A stretch of DNA of 64,000 nt, taken from contig QAOA01008791.1 of assembly GCA_003255065.1 (NCBI GenBank), forward strand, positions 155,146 through 219,145, read 5' to 3'. Source of the DNA: Cercis canadensis (lineage: Eukaryota; Streptophyta; Magnoliopsida; Fabales; Fabaceae). Shown piece after piece: positions 1-10,643 of this stretch; positions within the stretch are counted from its first letter, which is position 1; each line of letters begins with the position of its first letter. Position numbers and translations under genes: made by a program. The notes beneath the pieces were generated by a model. That model was not told where the DNA came from. It searched no databases and saw only the letters and a program-made list of their open reading frames with translations.

Positions 1-447
1 ATATTCTTGCTAGTGAAGCTTAACTTATGTATATGTCTTAGACATTCACGTACTAAGCTACACAAGTCAATCATTTGATTAAGGAAAATTTTAATATACT
101 CAAAGTATAGTTCAAGGTGTCGATACTTTGGGGAATAGACAAATAAGAGTGTGACACTGTTTTTTTTTTTTTTTTAAGCAACAAACCATAATAACCTGCC
201 TTCTAGGTTTTGAATATTACTTCTGAAGTCATGCCAGTTGAAAGAAGGTTTATTGACAGTTTTGATCCCTTATTTTTTAGAGTCTTACAAGTCAGTTTCT
301 TATTTTTAAAAATAAACGATTTAATCTCTATATTTTACTAAATTTAGATGATTCAGTTCACTCATATAACACCCGTTCAACAGCTAACGAAGTATGTTTA
401 CGTGTTCAAAAAATAATAATTTTTTATTATTAAAATGTCAAATAAAT
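1..447. other. AT-rich intergenic DNA, no gene seen
   Basis: AT-rich with a poly-T run near 160-175. The short open frame from 394 runs into the foldback element at 458 and has no recognisable protein features. I see nothing else here. Confidence 0.6.
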
Positions 448-457
448 GTGATGTGGC

Positions 458-891
458 GGTTTTTTGACACAAATATTACATTGTGTAAAAGTATTTACCC
501 AAATATTACAAGTTTTAAACTATTTACACAAATATTAAACTTTTTAAATATTCAAAAATTAAAAAAAAAAAGATTTTCGAACACGTGGGACCTACCGGAC
601 ACGCCGTGGGCCTCACTGCGTGTCCCACATGGACACGCCGTGAGGCCAACGGCGTGTCCTAATAAGACAAAATTTGTCACGGGGCCCACAACTTTGGAAC
701 AATGGATGAATTTTGCCTATTAGGACATGTCGTGGGCCTCATGGCGTGTCCTGTGGGACCCACGTGTCTGAAAATCTTTTTTTTTTTTTAATTTTTAAAT
801 TTTTAAAAGTGTAATATTTGTGTAAATAGTTTGAAAGTTGTAATATTTAGGTAAATACTTTTGCAAAATGTAATATTTGTGTCAAAATGCC
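458..891. mobile_element. Foldback MITE with 10-bp target duplication
   Basis: The two halves of this 434-bp segment are inverted copies of each other. The ends read GGTTTTTTGACACAAATATT on the left and, in reverse complement, GGCATTTTGACACAAATATT on the right. Pairing continues inward through an A/T stretch and GC-rich segments with repeated 'gacacgccgtg'/'cacggcgtgtcc' words. The 10-bp direct repeat GTGATGTGGC lies exactly outside both ends (448-457 and 892-901). A 9-10 bp duplication with long inverted repeats is typical of Mutator-type non-autonomous elements. It has no coding capacity. A diverged relative may lie near 42.6-42.96 kb. Confidence 0.85.
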
Positions 892-901
892 GTGATGTGG
901 C

Positions 902-1354
902 ATCAATTAATTAATTAATCTCCTTCCTCCCCCTCTCCTCCATCGAGCCTCCATGGGAGGCCACCATCATCATCTTGAATTCCTCTTCGGTGTCGGCTGT
1001 GATCTTCTTAAATTCTTTTTTCTCTCATCATCTTGAACTCTAAGGCGGAATAGCTTGGATGCAGCAGAGGTTTTACCTTACCAGAGTCTTAGACCTCCGC
1101 AGTAGTCGGCTATGTATGGGAACTAACTTCCCAGAGAAGTCAAGGATAGTGCCTACTCCACCCACAGATCAGTGGGTAGCAGTGGTCTGCAAGCCCAAAG
1201 CTTTTGCCTTTGCCACTACAAAATTAGACAGAAACTTTACTCTATGCCCAAATATTGGAGCTTTGGTAAAGCTTCCTGGTCTATCCACTTACTATTGTCA
1301 AGCTGGAGAAGAAAATTGCAGAGAAGAAGAGAAAAGCTTAAGCCAGCGTACCAT
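902..1354 (+). other. Unassigned region upstream of XIP relic
   Basis: CT-rich stretch followed by an open frame from 1059 that runs into the aquaporin relic at about 1355. The upstream 100 codons do not look like an aquaporin or any family I recognise. It may be a decayed exon of something else or chance coding potential. No function is assigned. Confidence 0.4.
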
Positions 1355-2485
1355 ATTTGGCCACATGAGCCCTGCTCTCACATTCATTACTGGTCCTAAG
1401 GGTGTTGTAACTCCTGCTCGTGTTTTGGTTTATGCATTTGCTCAATAAATGGTTTTCATATAATCAAGGGTGCGATAGAGCATTGATTAACAGAAACATA
1501 TTCCTTGGGTGGCCCTGCCATTATTGGCAATGAAGAAAAACTCAGGTGGGAAACAAATAGCTATTGGAATTTTGTCGTCCATTTATGGTACTCTTTGTGG
1601 GTGTTACTGTGGCATTTGACAAGAAGAGCCTAACAGGGTCAAAGAATTGGGTTTGCCGTCAATGGAGTGTATAGGGGAAGCAGGGGCTATGGCACTGTCT
1701 CTGTACGTGTCCAAAACTTTAACTGGACAAGCAGGCAATGCTGATGTGGGCCTGAGCCCAAAGATGCTTAGGCCCATCATTACTTCAAGAGGCCCATTTT
1801 GGATAGGACATTGGGTTTTCTCGACTTGCATCATCTACTATAGTGTCTCTATGAACTTTCTAGAGGTGGGAAACGGGCAGTCCAGTCCGTTTTGACCCAA
1901 CTCGATCGGGCTGCGAGCTAAAATGAGCCAAGTCAAATTGGCTCTTTTTTATTTCGGCCAACAATTTGTTAGCCTAGTCTGGTCCTATATGGGTAGCATG
2001 CCTAAACAAATTATTAATGAATCTAATTATTTTTATTTGTAATTACGTTAAAATTTAACAAAGGTTTAAGTTTTTTTTTTTAGTGATTTTAGTTAAATTA
2101 TTAATGAATCTAATTAAACAAAATAAAATATGTATAAAGTAATAAATAAAATTAAAATAAAGAATTAAAGACGTATAAAAAAATGCATGTAAGTGTAAAT
2201 CTAAAATAAAAATGTATAAGTAACTAAAAAAATTATAATAATACATACTTTAAAGTTAAAAGTTAAAAAACACATACTAATATAATTTGGTAGTCTTTTT
2301 TTAAAAAAAAGGGTTGGCCCAACCCAACACGAACATAAATGGGCCGGGCCAAATCGATCCATTTTTATTCAAGTCAGTAAATATATGAATCTAGCCCTAC
2401 TTTTTTTTTCGAGCCAACCCATCGGGCCTAACCCATTTCTCCACCTCCAGAACTTTCCAAAGGACTGTTTTATAGATTTTGGAAA
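1355..2485 (+). pseudogene. XIP aquaporin relic, interrupted by hAT-type element
   Basis: This segment aligns by eye with exon 2 of the intact XIP at 3406-4209. It keeps the first-pore block (GHMSPALTF, with SPA in place of NPA), then in other frames the block around GVTVAFDKK, and finally a block ending MNF. The second NPA region has decayed to GLSPK, so the NPARC signature is gone. A TAA stop lies at about 1446 (CAA TAA), and small deletions and frame changes break the rest. At 1861 the reading is cut by a 589-bp element. After it the relic resumes ('gaactttccaaagg', matching the MNLPKEG part of the intact gene) for about 30 bp. No exon 1 was found upstream. It is a dead tandem copy of the neighbouring gene. 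Confidence 0.85.
1861..2449. mobile_element. hAT-type non-autonomous element, 8-bp target duplication
   Basis: The ends are TAGAGGTGGG on the left and CCACCTCCA on the right, which are near-perfect inverted repeats. GAACTTTC is duplicated directly outside (1853-1860 and 2450-2457). An 8-bp duplication with TAGRG-type ends fits the hAT superfamily. The interior is very AT-rich, with GGGCC/AACCC-type subterminal words. There is no transposase frame. A second diverged copy lies at 49460-49983, beside a SAUR relic. Confidence 0.88.
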
Positions 2486-3097
2486 ATATTAAAAGTACAA
2501 ATAAAATTAGGACATTGTTTTTCTCTAATATTATAGATAATTATTAATGATAATTATCTATAATCCGGTAAGCATATACCTTGAATGTGCCCTCTATGAT
2601 GCTGAATATTCATAATGAGACAACGAAATTTAAGTATACTTACAAAAACATATGATTTTAAAGACCATTAAAAAATAATTTTATGTAATTATCATATATA
2701 TGACTTGCTCATCTAGCTATGGAATATGACTACGATTTGTGTGACCCATTTTGTCATAAAATATGTCTCTTTGTTGGTGTTGTCCAATATACACACACGT
2801 TATTACTATTCTTGTTGAAATACTAGTTGTAGCGATGCATTAGTCCAAGAATTGGCTTTGTTGATAAGGTAAAATTGTGGACTATTAACCATATTCCTTT
2901 GTTTTTGTTGTATGAAAGCTTGGTGTTACCCCCATGTCTTGGGCATTCACGCCGTAAGAAGCATGATCCATTTGCATTGTGTTGCATGAGAATATCTGAA
3001 CTTAATCTTCTATGCCCAATTGCACTAAGGGTTGCTAAAGCATCACTCACTTTCACATTGCCAAAATAAATATTATATCCGAATCTGATTCCACAAA
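2486..3097 (+). other. Upstream region of the intact XIP gene
   Basis: AT-rich DNA and then a moderately balanced stretch (2820-3070) with open frames on both strands. I recognise no protein in either. It probably holds the promoter and 5' untranslated region of the XIP gene. No clear TATA box can be singled out. Confidence 0.4.
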
Positions 3098-3148
3098 ATG
3101 GTTCTTCAAATAGAAATAGGCCATCCCTTCTCTTGGAGTCAAGGCTAC

Positions 3149-4209
3149 ATGGATTCAGAAGCAAATTCCCAAGCGGGTGATGGACAAAGTTGTGAGTCAA
3201 GCTACTTGAAGGAAAAGAAGTCTTTAGGGCCAAAACTTGTTGCTTCCATTGGTGCCCATGAATTTTTCATAGTTGAGGTAATTGAATACATTTATTTTAG
3301 CTTTCATATTCCACCTGGGTCTTGACAAATTCAATTTTTAGATTGTTCAATTATCTTGTGTATTATTACTAACGTTTTCCCTTTTCAATTTCTTGTTAAT
3401 TTTAGATGTGGAAGGCAGCTTTGACAGAGTTGGTAGCGACTGCGTTCTTAATGTTCACATTGACGACTTCCATTATTGCATGCTTGGACTCCCATGAAGC
3501 CAGTCCTAAGCTTCTTGTTCCCTTTGCAGTATTCATTATAGCTTTCCTCTTCCTCGTGGTGACAGTGCCTCTATCTGGGGGCCACATGAGCCCTGTTTTC
3601 ACATTCATTGCTGCTCTTAAGGGTGTTGTAACTCTTGCTCGTGCTCTGCTCTACGTAATAGCACAATGCATTGGCTCAATATTTGGTTTTCTTATAATTA
3701 AGAGCGTTATGGAGCACAGACTAGTAGAAACGTATTCCTTAGGTGGCTGTGCAATTGGTGGCAGTGGAGAAAACTCAGGAGTGAAACAGCAGGTTGCTTT
3801 GTTATTGGAATTTTCTTGCACATTTTTGGTACTCTTTGTGGGTGTGACTGTGGCATTTGACAAGAAGAGGTCCAAGGAATTGGGCTTGCCAATTGTTTGT
3901 ATGGTGGTAGCAGGGGCCATGGCACTAGCAGTGTTTGTATCCATAACTGTAACTGGGCAGGTTGGTTATGCTGGAGTGGGCCTGAACCCAGCTAGATGCC
4001 TAGGCCCAGCATTACTTCAGGGAGGCCTATTGTGGAATGGACATTGGGTTTTCTGGGTTGGCCCCTTCTTGGCTTGCATTTTCTACTATTGTGTTTCTAT
4101 GAACTTACCCAAGGAGGGTTTAGTTTGGGTGGATGGAGAGTACGATTTGTCCAAGTTAGCTGGGGCTTGTTTTAATGGAACCAGTAATGCAATTTGTTTT
4201 CAAGTATAA
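3149..4209 (+). CDS. XIP: XIP-subfamily aquaporin (X intrinsic protein), intact
   Basis: A membrane channel of the major intrinsic protein family. XIPs are plasma-membrane channels reported to pass small neutral solutes more readily than water. Two exons join in phase 0: 3149-3277 and 3406-4209, with a 128-bp intron (gag|gtaatt ... ttttag|atg). This gives 310 residues. An in-frame ATG at 3098 would add 17 residues; I prefer 3149 because the protein then has the usual family length and begins MDSE. The six hydrophobic spans and both pore half-helices are present. The first NPA motif is SPV (residues about 105-107, in SGGHMSPVFTF). The second is NPARC (about 237-241), the XIP hallmark. Loop C has the family's conserved GGC. 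The C-terminus is short. It is the only intact copy of a three-gene tandem cluster. Confidence 0.93.
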
Positions 4210-6457
4210 GGCATTGTAGAAGACTAGGGTGCAATCCTGTAATCTTTAGCTTAGATCCAATAATTTCTCAAAATGAAATCAGAATTTATCAGAATTATTG
4301 TATAGTTATATATATATTTTTAAAAAGGATTGTGTATATGCTCAAGCATTAGAGAGCAACGGATACACTTAGCAGTAGGTAAGGAAGTGAAGTTACCCAT
4401 TCGATTAATAGAACAGTCATGGGCTCATGGTGCTGTTAAAATTTGTTTCGCTTATTGAAAAAACTACAACACTGAAAATCCACTGAACTATGTTAGTAAG
4501 TTATATAGAATATTTAGGGTGCTTTTAAAAATTAAAACGATGACTTCAGCATTTCATGTCAATAACCCAACTCGGGTAGGAAATTTTAGAGCAAATAGCA
4601 CCACTTTTTGGACTTAGCATATTCTAATTGCCTATTGTAAAGTTGAGAAAAACAAATGATAGTCACCAGCAGTGATTGAGGCACATTGCAATGGTTAGAG
4701 TTAAAACCAACTGTTGCTTGTCTTATTGTGAATTTGTTTCAAAATAGATTGATTTTGGTTTTAGTACAGAAAAGGCACTTATATAGACCATTTTTGAGTA
4801 TGTCAATTAGTACTGGCAACACTCAATCTTTTTTTTAGATGGAGTTATAGAGCTCTGATTTGATTGATTTTTATCCCGTTAGAATTGGGAGATGCGTTTC
4901 TTTCTTACATAAATTTTTCAAGACAAAATTCCTTCTCCCTTGTTCCTAGTTTGCATTTAAAATTGTCTTTTTTTTTGTACGTACTGTCACTCCTATCATG
5001 CTTTGGCAGTGTTCATTTTTTGTGTCTAATTTGAGCTATAGTGTTCTGTTTTGCATGATTCTTGTTTTGTTAAAATCGTAAGATGTATGTATTCCATGTG
5101 TATAATTTTCAAAATTTATACATGTCTTTCCTACTCTCAGTTTTAGCTGAAACGTGGCTGTTTATTTTCCTACTGTTGCTACTGCCCTAGCCTATTTTTA
5201 CTGTTATTATGCTATGCTTTGATGCAGCTGTTATGTGCATTTTGCTTCATTGTCTTGTGCATTTTTTGTCATTGTCAGTGTATTTATCCCAGTTGTTTAG
5301 GCCCTTTTCATAGTTGTTTTGTCATGATTTCATATTGCTGCCTGCGCATATTCGCACTGTTTTTTTGGTACATTCCTACTGCTATTTTGGTGCATTTTTC
5401 CTTGTTGTCCTGGGCATGTTTTGTGGCTGTCTAGGTGCATTTTCTCATACTTTCTAGTGCATTTTTTACTGCTGCCGTTCTAGGCAATTTCATTCTGTTT
5501 AAGCATTTCTTCCATGGCTGATTTTTATGCTTATAAACCCTAAGCATGCTGTTCGATTTTTTTCTGTGCTATAACTCTTGTTCAGGCATTACTGGAGCTA
5601 GCTTTCTGCATCCTGTTTACATTGCATGTTTCATTTTATGTCACTGGCGCTGCTGTTTGAATTTTTTTAGGAATTTTTTTATGTCACCAACAGTGATTGA
5701 GGCACCAATTAACTAATATATATAGTTTACTAAGAATCTATACCCACGGATTGAATAATTTTGTAATTCATTTAGTTTGCATGGGGCTAGGGAAAACCTT
5801 TGATATGGCATTTGTTTTATTACATTTTTTTGAAAAGAAAAAAAGAAAAAGGGAAAGGCATTTCTAAATTCTAACGATGAGGAATAGCTTTCATTTCAAA
5901 TGAAGAGGCATTATATCAAAGAGGTATGTCAAAGAGAAAAACAAAGGTCCAATCAAGAGATACTCACTAATGATGTTAATTAACAATTAATACGGTATGA
6001 AACAAAAATAATAATACAAAATAAACTTTAATTAATGAGTACGAGGCCATACTCAACAAGTTTCTCAAGATTCTTTTATTGTAATTTTCTTAACTCTTCA
6101 CTAAGATTAAGTTGTGCCATAAATAAGCCGTGAATCTAACCATATGGGTGAATGCAAATTCCAGTAAGCTTCCTATCTGTCTCGAATATTGAATAATATC
6201 TTGCATTTTCTCCTCTAATTAGCATTTGATTTATCTCAAGGGGAGAGTATGTTGTTATATCTAAGCTCTTTCGTGTTTTTGTTCTTTTGTGTGTGATGCA
6301 TGTTTTGGTGGAAAAGCTACTAAGACCTCATTTTTGCCTTTAGTTTCGGTTTTGGATATTTACATTGTGCACAAGTAACTAGGATTTGCAATATGGTCTT
6401 CTAATTTTCCGCACATGATGACTTTCTATTCCCTCTTTATCTACTAGGATTGAGGCA
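4210..6457. other. Intergenic, T-rich; 20-bp-class direct repeat
   Basis: No gene is recognised. The stretch 4840-5680 is strongly T-rich on the + strand with many 'ttttgcat' and 'tgctg' words. A direct repeat of about 22 bp (GTCACCARCAGTGATTGAGG plus CAC) occurs at about 4661 and 5683 and brackets this T-rich block. The segment 5700-6440 is AT-rich and probably includes the promoter of the third XIP copy. Confidence 0.45.
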
Positions 6458-6742
6458 ATGGACGTGGTTATTTCTAAATGAGTTCATCAAGATTTTGCAA
6501 TGTCTTATGAAACAAAGAAAGGGAAATCCTTGGCAATTAGATTCCTTGCTTTCATTGGTGCCCATGAATTTCTCTCTCCTGAGGTAAGTTTCGTTTGTTA
6601 TGCATCCATATAGGAATTTCGCTCTGAAATGCACCATGCACTTTTGATTACAATTCTCTTAAAGCATATAAGTGTTAAGTAGTTTGAATTGTTTTTCCAG
6701 ATGTGGAGGGCAGCCCTTACAGAAATGATAGGCACTGCTTTC

Positions 6743-7111
6743 GAGTAAAACCCCTGTTTGGTCCTCGAAAGATAGGTTCGTTGACAGTTTAGTCCTCCAA
6801 AGATTTTCACTGACACTTTAGTCCTTGGAAGATTGTTCCGTCGGTCATTTTCGTCTTCCGCTTATGTTCGTTAATTGGACTTAACAGAAAAGGCCACGTG
6901 ACACGTTAAGTGCTGACATGACCGTTAAATGCTGACGTGGCACCTTAAAAAAAAATTTAAAAAAATTTCTCTCTCATCTCTCTCTCTCTCTCTCACACTC
7001 TCATCTTTCTCTTCCCCAATCTCTCTCTCCGCCAATCTCTTTCTCTCTCTGCCATCTCTCTCTCTACCATCTCTCTTTCACTGAGTTTCTTTGAGAGATG
7101 AACAATGTTTC
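6743..7111 (+). repeat. Left terminal inverted repeat of Mutator-like element
   Basis: Pairs with the reverse complement of 10263-10643, with a small number of differences. It includes the subterminal words 'ttaagtgctgaca' and 'gttaaatgctgacgtgg' and a long (CT)n-rich section, ending near 'gaacaatgtttc'. Confidence 0.88.
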
Positions 7112-7871
7112 GTCAAAGAATCTTCATTCTTAAGAAAATAGATAACTAGAAAAAGAAACTATTATCCTAACAAGCAAAGAGCAAAGCAAAGCACTAGAAA
7201 AATATTGGAATCGGAGAGATGGTACCCACAAAGCTACAAAGGTCTAAAGGTGCTTGCAGATCAAGTTAGCACCTTTAGTGTCTAGCTTCCATCTTTTTCT
7301 AACCATACAACTAAGCATTCCATTATTCTTTTTTTTTTTTCTACTGTAAGTAATATGCTCCTTTTAGTTATTAAATAAATAAGAAATATAATTACTTAAA
7401 CGCACAGACGATAATCAAAATACGTAACTCCTTTCCTATTCTCTTCTAAGTTGTAATATTATATAAATGGCATCAGTAAGCTCCAGACATTCTTTTTTCT
7501 CTCCCTTCAAACTTAGTGTTCTGCAGCTTCACATTAATTACGATTTGGCATGCAAGTCATGAGATAGAGGCCAAATAACTCATCGTTCTGGTGGCAACAA
7601 CACTGGTTTCTTAAAAAAATTTCTCTCTCTCATCTCTCTCTTTCTCCGCCAATCTCTTTCTCTCTTTGCCATCTCTCTCTCTCTTCATTTAGGCTGGCTG
7701 AATCTCCCTCTCTCTTCCTCTCCTATCTCATTTCTCTCTCTCTCTCTCTCTCTTCCCCGTCTAATAAGCCATGAAAGATCCTAGCATGAGAAGTGAGAAG
7801 CACGTGAGATCAACATGCTACAGTAATCTTGGTCTCATTGAGTGCTGAGTTGCTATAGTAATCTTGGTCTC

Positions 7872-8817
7872 ACTTGCTGAGTTGCTACAGTAAAAATGGG
7901 TACATGATGGTGCATCTTGCTGCTCTTTAAGAGCACGTAGTGAGCGGCTGTTGTTGGCATGGACAGTTAGAAGACTTACTCTAGAGTTTGTTAGCTATGT
8001 TCTTGCTATGAGAATAAGTGCTAGTAGTGGAGTCCTTAGTGTTAGCAGTTGTGGTAATTCAGTTGCATGTATTTAGGAAATCATGAAGAGCACGTGAGCA
8101 TTAGGTGGTGCGCACTATGCAGTCGGGTTAGTGGAGCAATAGTAGTTGTTATTTCCTTTCCTTTAAATTCCACAAGTTAGAAAGTCGGTGGGAGAAGAAA
8201 AATATTGTGTATTGTGGTTTACTCTCACCCTAAGAGAGCTTTATTTTCATTCAGTTCAGATTGGGACCTAACACCGTCTCTCTCTTCCTCTTGAAACAGC
8301 TCTGTCGGAGTTGGAGGCGATTCGGGAGTTGGAAGGAACGTGACCCATTGTGCCCACCCAACGTGACCACCCATTGGTGGTCTCATACATATTGGAATTG
8401 GTAGTAGTGCCAAACAAGCATGTTGTCTAGTGCTGGGAGGGCTTTTGGACTTAGATGCTGCTCTGTGCCTTTGCACCACCATTAGGCTTAAGCTTCTGAA
8501 CATCAATCTTGTGCTACCACTTGCTCTGCAAGTCCTTGAGAAAAAAAAATTCACCATTACACAAGGTTTACTTGCCATGCCTACCCACATGCCTCCGTAG
8601 TCCATAACCATGGCAAGGCAATGCCTGAATAACCACATGCCTTCATAGTCCATAACCATGGCTGAGTCACATAACTCATTGAGTCATGCAACTCGGACTC
8701 GGACTCGGGGTACACATATTAGAAGTAATCAGTAATCACAGATATCATCATTTCAGCTCAGCATGAGGTTAGTGACTTGATTTTCTACAAAACTATGGTG
8801 GATGGTCTCAAAGAACA
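7872..8817. repeat. First copy of duplicated interior, ends at gap
   Basis: Nearly identical to 9221-10192. The second copy is exactly 26 bp longer because a 26-bp word ('aggagggcttttggacttag' plus six bases) is doubled near 9784-9835. The left copy ends at the N run with the same bases at which the right copy continues into new sequence. This points to unmerged overlapping contigs, not a real repeat. Confidence 0.88.
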
Positions 8818-9220
8818 NNNNNNNNNNNNNNNNNNNNNNNNNNNNNNNNNNNNNNNNNNNNNNNNNNNNNNNNNNNNNNNNNNNNNNNNNNNNNNNNNNN
8901 NNNNNNNNNNNNNNNNNNNNNNNNNNNNNNNNNNNNNNNNNNNNNNNNNNNNNNNNNNNNNNNNNNNNNNNNNNNNNNNNNNNNNNNNNNNNNNNNNNNN
9001 NNNNNNNNNNNNNNNNNNNNNNNNNNNNNNNNNNNNNNNNNNNNNNNNNNNNNNNNNNNNNNNNNNNNNNNNNNNNNNNNNNNNNNNNNNNNNNNNNNNN
9101 NNNNNNNNNNNNNNNNNNNNNNNNNNNNNNNNNNNNNNNNNNNNNNNNNNNNNNNNNNNNNNNNNNNNNNNNNNNNNNNNNNNNNNNNNNNNNNNNNNNN
9201 NNNNNNNNNNNNNNNNNNNN
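8818..9220. other. Assembly gap, 403 N
   Basis: Undetermined bases inside the Mutator-like element, flanked by two copies of the same roughly 950-bp sequence. The gap size is therefore probably meaningless. Confidence 0.97.
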
Positions 9221-10192
9221 ACTTGCTGAGTTGCTACAGTAAAAATGGGTACATGATGGTGCATCTTGCTGCTCTTTAAGAGCACGTAGTGAGCGGCTGT
9301 TGTTGGCATGGACAGTTAGAAGACTTAATCTAGAGTTTGTTAGCTATGTTCTTGCTATGAGAATAAGTGCTAGTAGTGGAGTCCTTAGTGTTAGCAGTTG
9401 TGGTAATTCAGTTGCATGTATTTAGGAAATCATGAAGAGCACGTGAGCATTAGGTGGTGTGCACTATGCAGTCGGGTTAGTGGAGCAACAGTAGTTATTA
9501 TTTCCTTTCCTTTAAATTCCACAAGTTAGGAAGTCGGTGGGAGAAGAAAAATATTGTGTATTGTGGTTTACTCTCACCCTAAGAGAGCTTTATTTTCATT
9601 CAGTTCAGATTGGGACCTAACACCGTCTCTCTCTTCCTCTTGAAACAGCTCTGTCGGAGTTGGAGGCGATTCGGGAGTTGGAAGGAACGTGACCCATTGT
9701 GCCCACCCAACGTGACCACCCATTGGTGGTCTCATACATATTGGAATTGGTAGTAGTGCCAAACAAGCATGTTGTCTAGTGCTAGGAGGGCTTTTGGACT
9801 TAGATGCCTAGGAGGGCTTTTGGACTTAGATGCTGCTCTGTGCCTTTGCACCACCATTAGGCTTAAGCTTCTGAACATCAATCTTGTGCTATCACTTGCT
9901 CTGCAAGTCCTTGAGAAAAAAAAATTCACCATTGCACAAGGTTTACTTGCCATGCCTGCCCACATGCCTCCGTAGTCCATAACCATGGCAAGGCAATGCC
10001 TGAATAACCACATGCCTTCATAGTCCATAACCATGGCTGAGTCACATAACTCATTGAGTCATGCAACTCGGACTCGGACTCGGGGTACACATATTAGAAG
10101 TAATCAGTAATCACAGATATCATCATTTCAGCTCAGCATGAGGTTAGTGACTTGATTTTCTACAAAACTATGGTGGATGGTCTCAAAGAACA
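9221..10192. repeat. Second copy of duplicated interior, starts at gap
   Basis: Counterpart of 7872-8817 with scattered single-base differences and one additional 26-bp tandem duplication. It continues into the unique right part of the element. Confidence 0.88.
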
Positions 10193-10262
10193 GGTATTGG
10201 AACTGGTGGATGCTAGAGAGAGAGTGCAGGTTCTTGTTGAAGAGGGTAAGTGGAATGGAGAA

Positions 10263-10643
10263 GAAACATTGTTCATCTCTCAGAGAAACTCAGTGAAAGA
10301 GAAATGGCAAAGAGAGAGAGATGAGCGTGAGAAAGAGATGACAGAGAGAAAAAGAGATTGACGGAGAGAGAGATTGGGGAAGAGAAAGATGAGAGTGTGT
10401 GTGAGAGAGAGAGAGAGAGATGAGAGAGAAATTTTTTTTAAGGTGCCATGTCAGCATTTAACGGCCACGTCAGCACTTAATGTCCCACATGACATTTTCT
10501 GTTAAGTCCAATTAACAAACATAAGCAGAGGACGAAACTGACCGACGGAACAATCTTCCAAGGACTAAAGTGTCGGTGAAAATCTTTGGAGGACTAAACT
10601 GTCACCGAACCTATCTTTCGAGGACCAAACAGGGGTTTTACTC
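10263..10643 (-). repeat. Right terminal inverted repeat of Mutator-like element
   Basis: Inverse partner of 6743-7111, beginning near 'gaaacattgttcatc' and ending 'ggggttttactc'. The GA-rich section makes a spurious open frame rich in Arg, Glu and Lys. Confidence 0.88.

Larger units (their letters stand above)
6743..10643. mobile_element. Mutator-like element (non-autonomous) in XIP exon 2
   Basis: Starts GAGTAAAACCCCTGTTTGGT and ends with its exact inverse. The direct repeat CACTGCTTT flanks it (6733-6741 and 10644-10652; the tenth base differs, C versus T). Long terminal inverted repeats of about 370-380 bp and a 9-bp duplication are the standard Mutator signature. I find no transposase. 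The interior carries an unidentified block with a coding-like stretch (MVDGLKEQVLELVDARERVQ at about 10170-10230) that reads into the right terminal repeat and is followed by a GTAAG donor-like site, so gene capture (Pack-MULE) is possible. The assembled 3.9 kb is inflated: about 970 bp of the interior appears twice around a gap. The true length is probably about 2.5 kb. Confidence 0.9.

Noticed and set aside
2823..3233. 136-codon open frame on the - strand
   Set aside because: Overlaps exon 1 of the intact XIP gene in antisense, and I could not match it to any family.
8777..9309. Long open frames of about 150-174 codons on both strands
   Set aside because: They run through the 403-N gap; the coding capacity is only an effect of the undetermined bases.
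10152..10361. 69-codon Arg/Lys/Glu-rich gene
   Set aside because: Half of it is the GA-rich terminal repeat of the Mutator-like element; at most the first 25-30 codons might be a captured exon.
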